Below, in pieces: positions 60,706-64,000 of a stretch of 64,000 bases of DNA. Within the stretch, counting starts at the first letter, position 1; every line of letters begins with the position of its first letter. The DNA lies in the NCBI RefSeq assembly GCF_001750105.1, contig NZ_CP014143.1:3255501-3319500 (forward strand), in the 5' to 3' direction. The position numbers and the translations under genes are program-made. Source of the DNA: Microbulbifer aggregans. GTDB taxonomy: Bacteria; Pseudomonadota; Gammaproteobacteria; Pseudomonadales; Cellvibrionaceae. Below the pieces are notes generated by a model, which was given only the letters and a program-made list of their open reading frames with translations, was not told where the DNA came from and made no database searches.

Positions 60706-61674
60706 TCAAATGGACTTTCCAGTTTGCGGATTGACCGGAACTTTCCAGAACAGGTACATCAGGCCGAAGTAACCCAGCAAGATTCCTGCAGTGGTGAGCG
60801 GGAAATCGGTGTAGTAAACCCATGGCTCTCGGAACAGCTCCCACAAGACGGCCTGCTCTGGCAGATACCAGAAGACACCACCTACTGCAATCGCGTAGCG
60901 AATCGCCAGACCGGCCTCTTTTTGTTTCATCTGCTTGGTAATGATAATCGCGGACCAGACCGCCACCAGGGCAAATGCCGCATAATTGACCGGATGATGC
61001 AGGCCCAGAATCCGTTCGTCATTGACCGCGAGCATTAATGTGTACATGAACCAGTTGACGAAGAACAATTCAGTAGCAGCCACCCGTGCATACTGCGGCT
61101 TATAGCCGGAGGTGGGCTTGCCCGGACGCAGGCCAAAAAGTTTGCGTACCCATAGAATCAGCCGGCAGCGAATGTCCTTGCTGAGCCCCATGTAAATCAT
61201 CAGCATGAAGCAGAACAGAGTACTGCTCTGAAGAAAAAGGTGTGCGCCCATGAAGTACGGTCGCGGGACACTTGTATCACCTGAGAACAGTGCTGCGAGA
61301 TCATCCTTCATCAGGTACGCGGGCCCGGACTCTGTCATTGCCAGGGCAAAGTTATTCTCTGTACCGATAAAATGCAGGTACATTTCAAACCAGAATACCC
61401 AGATCAGAGATCCACCGACAAAGCCCATCCAGGTGCCGCGCACCTCGTTCTGTTCCAGTCCTTTCCAAACCAGGACAAGTCCGAACAGGCCGATAACAAA
61501 GGCAACCGAGTAGGCGATAACCGAAGGAATGCCGGCATAGATCAGTGTCACGAGGTAGATATGCGCAACCATCTTTTCCAGTACCACCCAGGCGAGAGCG
61601 AGTAGGCCCAGATAGGGCGCACTGAGATAGCGGGATTTGGTTGCGGAGTTAGATTGAAGTACGGCGGTGGTCAT
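60706..61674 (-). CDS. Unknown polytopic membrane protein (322 aa)
   Basis: I do not recognise this protein. It has about eight or nine hydrophobic helices (for example LGLLALAWVVLEKMVAHIYL near residue 23), several His and Trp residues and a short cytosolic C-terminus. No signal peptide cleavage site is apparent. It lies between the second TonB receptor and the third CaiB gene on the same strand. A TTGTTAT half-site lies 15-20 bp upstream of the start. A role in moving or anchoring the imported substrate is possible but unsupported. Confidence 0.65.
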   Translation of the reverse strand: MTTAVLQSNSATKSRYLSAPYLGLLALAWVVLEKMVAHIYLVTLIYAGIPSVIAYSVAFVIGLFGLVLVWKGLEQNEVRGTWMGFVGGSLIWVFWFEMYLHFIGTENNFALAMTESGPAYLMKDDLAALFSGDTSVPRPYFMGAHLFLQSSTLFCFMLMIYMGLSKDIRCRLILWVRKLFGLRPGKPTSGYKPQYARVAATELFFVNWFMYTLMLAVNDERILGLHHPVNYAAFALVAVWSAIIITKQMKQKEAGLAIRYAIAVGGVFWYLPEQAVLWELFREPWVYYTDFPLTTAGILLGYFGLMYLFWKVPVNPQTGKSI

Positions 61675-61776
61675 TGCAGTTACCTCTTGTTATCACTGCA
61701 TTTATTATTCTTTCTTGGCAACCTCTTTTACCGGCAACCCGCCCGCGACACAAGGTCGCGGGCGGACTTCCCGGAA

Positions 61777-64000
61777 TCAGAAGTTGTAGCTGAGACGCAG
61801 ACCCGTGGTTCGCGGTTCCGGCAATAGCAACTCTATCCCCTGGGGCGTAAAGGCTGCCCCCGGAAGATGTCCGTAATCCACATTATTGAGTCCGACTTTA
61901 ACCTTGTCGTCATCCAGAAGATTATTGACATAGAGCACGAGATCGAGACTATCGAAGCTAAGGCCACCCTGGAAATCTACCAGCCAGTATTCCGGTAACC
62001 AGGCATTGTTGCCACGGTCGAGATAGCGCTTGGACTCATAGTTACCCAACAGCTCGGTGAAATACCCGACACCATTGGCAAACTCGCCGTCATACCGCAT
62101 GGACAACATGGATGCGTGTTTGGCGGAATTCAGAAACTGCATGCCGGAGTAGTCGCCTTCGGCGGTGCCGGTCCACAGTTTGTCCAGCGTACCCGGCCTT
62201 CCCACATCGGCAATGGTGTAATCTTTCACTTCCGTGTCGCTCAGCACATAGCTGGCGAGGAAGGTCCAGTTCACCGTCGGGCGATAAATGGCACTCAGCT
62301 CGAGGCCCTGCAATTCACTTTTACCCGCATTGGTTACGACAGCATTCTGGGTGCCGGTATTTGGGTCGAATACGAAGTGAGAAATCTGCTGGTTGGTATA
62401 GTCATACAGGTAAATGGCGCCATTGACCTGCAGTCGGTTATCCAGCACATTGCTCTTGAAACCCGCCTCATAGACGGACAGCTCTTCGGGCTTGTACTCC
62501 CCGGTGGTGATAATGCCGTCACCGTCTGCCGTGGACATTCCGCCGGGCTTGAACCCTTCCGAGTAGGAGGTGTAAAGCATCAGGTTATCCAGTGCCTGCC
62601 AGTCCAAACTCACCCGTGGAACAAACGCGCGGTCAGTGCGGGAATAGGTCTGCTCACCGGGATCGGCCGGCATGAAGGTCACCGGATCCAGAACCGGAAT
62701 GCCCATCAAGCCATTGAACTGTGTGCTCAGCGGCACACTGCGGTAGTCGATATCTTCCTCGAGATAGCGGCCTTCCGCAGTCACACGCCAGTCCTCGGCG
62801 AGGTTGTAGTTCAGCGAGAAAGCCACAGACACGTGATCGGTATCGCGCTTCATGGGAATCGGAAGCGGCACCGGTGACGTGCGATGATCCACCAGTCCAA
62901 AGCCGCCCATCCACTGATCCAGGTAAGCATCCCAGAATGTCTTGTCCACGCCCTCACGCAGCCACCACTGCTGGTTCATCACCGTATCCATGGTTTCGGA
63001 CCAGTAGAGCGCGCTGGTTTGCCAGTCGAGTTTACCTGCGCTACCTGTCAGCCGGAATTCCTGACTGAACTGCGCGGATTCGAAAGTGGTGTCACTATTC
63101 GCATTTACCCCGTACTGGGTGTACTCACCGGGGAAGCCCGGCGGAATGAACATGCCGGATCCGGGACCCAGAGACTGGAGCGTAAAGTTCGTGCGGTCAA
63201 AGTCAGACTGTGTGCGGGAATCGTTGTAGTTGACCCCGGTGAGGGACAGGAACTCATAATTGTCCATCTCCAGCTTCAGCTCCAGCGAGGAGCGCGCACC
63301 GCGTACAGAGGTACCGGCAAAGTCGCGACCGGTCAGTGGATCGGGAGACAAGTCAATTTCGCTTTCTGAGGCACTGCTCAGTTCACCCACGATGACCGTG
63401 CCACATGCAGCCGGGCCCCCAACGAGATGGGCATAAGGGGAAGACATGGCACAGTCGGCGTCGGTGGTGCCGGTGCCGGCAATCGGCCGTATTTCCGCGT
63501 AAGGGCCAACGGAACCAAGGAGCGCAAAATCAAACGGAGAGGAACCGGTATGCACGACTGACTGGCGCTGCACGATGGGGCGCTGGGAATACTTGGCCTC
63601 ACTGTATTCTGCTCGCCAGTAGGTGGAGAACTTCTCATCCGGGGTCCAGTTCACCGCTGCGGCAATGCCATCAGACTCTACGGTGCCGAGGTTACCCCCC
63701 GTATTGGGGTTGTCGTAGTAGCCATCGAATTCGGTTTTTGCCACATTGAGTGACGCAGCCAGAACACCGGGCACGATGGGCAGATTACCGCTCGCCTGCA
63801 TCTTGCCATAGCCGTGCTCGGTGGCATCCACCGCAAAACGGGCTTCCGGCGCCTCGCCCGGGCGCTTGGTGATGTAATTGACTGCGCCGGAGAATGCAGA
63901 GCGGCCGTACACCGCGCTTTGCGGCCCCTTGACGACCTCCACCCGCTCCAGATCGAACAGGTCCAGGTTGGGCCCATTGCCACTGCCGCCAGTGGTCATG
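61777..64000 (-). CDS. TonB-dependent outer-membrane receptor (second; 5' end beyond window)
   Basis: At least 741 codons of a TonB receptor are visible; the signal peptide, TonB box and first part of the plug lie off the right edge. The plug end DLFDLERVEVVKGPQSAVYG and the barrel are present, with the C-terminal GLRLSYNF ending in Phe. It differs from the receptor at 28563, yet both have the same overall type. It lies upstream of the membrane protein, CaiB and HMG-CoA lyase genes on the same strand, which suggests uptake of the pathway's substrate. Confidence 0.92.
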   Translation of the reverse strand, partial: MTTGGSGNGPNLDLFDLERVEVVKGPQSAVYGRSAFSGAVNYITKRPGEAPEARFAVDATEHGYGKMQASGNLPIVPGVLAASLNVAKTEFDGYYDNPNTGGNLGTVESDGIAAAVNWTPDEKFSTYWRAEYSEAKYSQRPIVQRQSVVHTGSSPFDFALLGSVGPYAEIRPIAGTGTTDADCAMSSPYAHLVGGPAACGTVIVGELSSASESEIDLSPDPLTGRDFAGTSVRGARSSLELKLEMDNYEFLSLTGVNYNDSRTQSDFDRTNFTLQSLGPGSGMFIPPGFPGEYTQYGVNANSDTTFESAQFSQEFRLTGSAGKLDWQTSALYWSETMDTVMNQQWWLREGVDKTFWDAYLDQWMGGFGLVDHRTSPVPLPIPMKRDTDHVSVAFSLNYNLAEDWRVTAEGRYLEEDIDYRSVPLSTQFNGLMGIPVLDPVTFMPADPGEQTYSRTDRAFVPRVSLDWQALDNLMLYTSYSEGFKPGGMSTADGDGIITTGEYKPEELSVYEAGFKSNVLDNRLQVNGAIYLYDYTNQQISHFVFDPNTGTQNAVVTNAGKSELQGLELSAIYRPTVNWTFLASYVLSDTEVKDYTIADVGRPGTLDKLWTGTAEGDYSGMQFLNSAKHASMLSMRYDGEFANGVGYFTELLGNYESKRYLDRGNNAWLPEYWLVDFQGGLSFDSLDLVLYVNNLLDDDKVKVGLNNVDYGHLPGAAFTPQGIELLLPEPRTTGLRLSYNF

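Overview
This 64-kb window comes from the chromosome of a Gram-negative gammaproteobacterium, most likely marine and heterotrophic. Supporting signs are an AceE of the homodimeric gammaproteobacterial type, AruHI-type arginine catabolism, NhaC, two large TonB-dependent receptors, E. coli-like RtcB and MetK/AhcY proteins, and moderately high GC. All assignments come from reading translations and motifs; no database search was possible.

Region 1 (1-11.2 kb) is ordinary metabolism: the 5' part of aceE, a methionine gamma-lyase with its Lrp-type regulator, an exported M14 carboxypeptidase, an NhaC antiporter, and an aruI-aruH pair for the arginine transaminase route.

Region 2 (11.4-20.6 kb) is a single-strand RNA island, all on the minus strand. 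In transcription order it has a leader-peptide-like ORF with a terminator, 24 recognisable tRNA genes with a small protein gene wedged among them, an HNH endonuclease, a HicB/carrier-like gene interrupted by an in-frame TAG, the RNA ligase rtcB, an unknown 331-aa protein and a TrmH/SpoU rRNA/tRNA 2'-O-methyltransferase. The content suggests replacement and repair of damaged tRNAs. One degenerate tRNA has an anticodon loop containing CTA/TAT.

Region 3 (21.2-36.3 kb) holds a SAM-cycle module: a methyltransferase, two PucC/BCD-type MFS transporters, a Trm112-like zinc protein, a core-MetE homocysteine methyltransferase, an unknown protein, adenosine kinase, a TonB receptor, ahcY and metK. Matching palindromes (ATATCAAA-N4-TTTGATAT) precede both the methyltransferase and metK, so the two ends probably share a regulator. 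An SSS symporter follows.

Region 4 (36.4-64 kb) is the most striking. It encodes homologues of three plant chlorophyll-breakdown enzymes: a pheophorbide a oxygenase-like Rieske protein, an NYC1/NOL-like chlorophyll b reductase, and a red chlorophyll catabolite reductase (RCCR)-like protein. With them are three PuuE-type cyclic amide/imide hydrolases, a maleamate amidase-like isochorismatase, a tandem nitrilase, a GST, a REDY-like small protein, three CaiB CoA-transferases, an acyl-CoA dehydrogenase, a MaoC hydratase, CitE, HMG-CoA-lyase and 2-methylisocitrate/dimethylmalate-lyase-like enzymes, an aldehyde dehydrogenase, an MFS carrier and a second TonB receptor. I infer a complete bacterial route that imports chlorophyll-type tetrapyrroles, opens the ring, hydrolyses maleimide-like pyrrole remnants, and funnels carbon through CoA thioesters. 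A GntR/HutC regulator sits in the middle, and a shared motif (TGTTAT-N6-ATAACA) in the divergent promoters is its likely operator.
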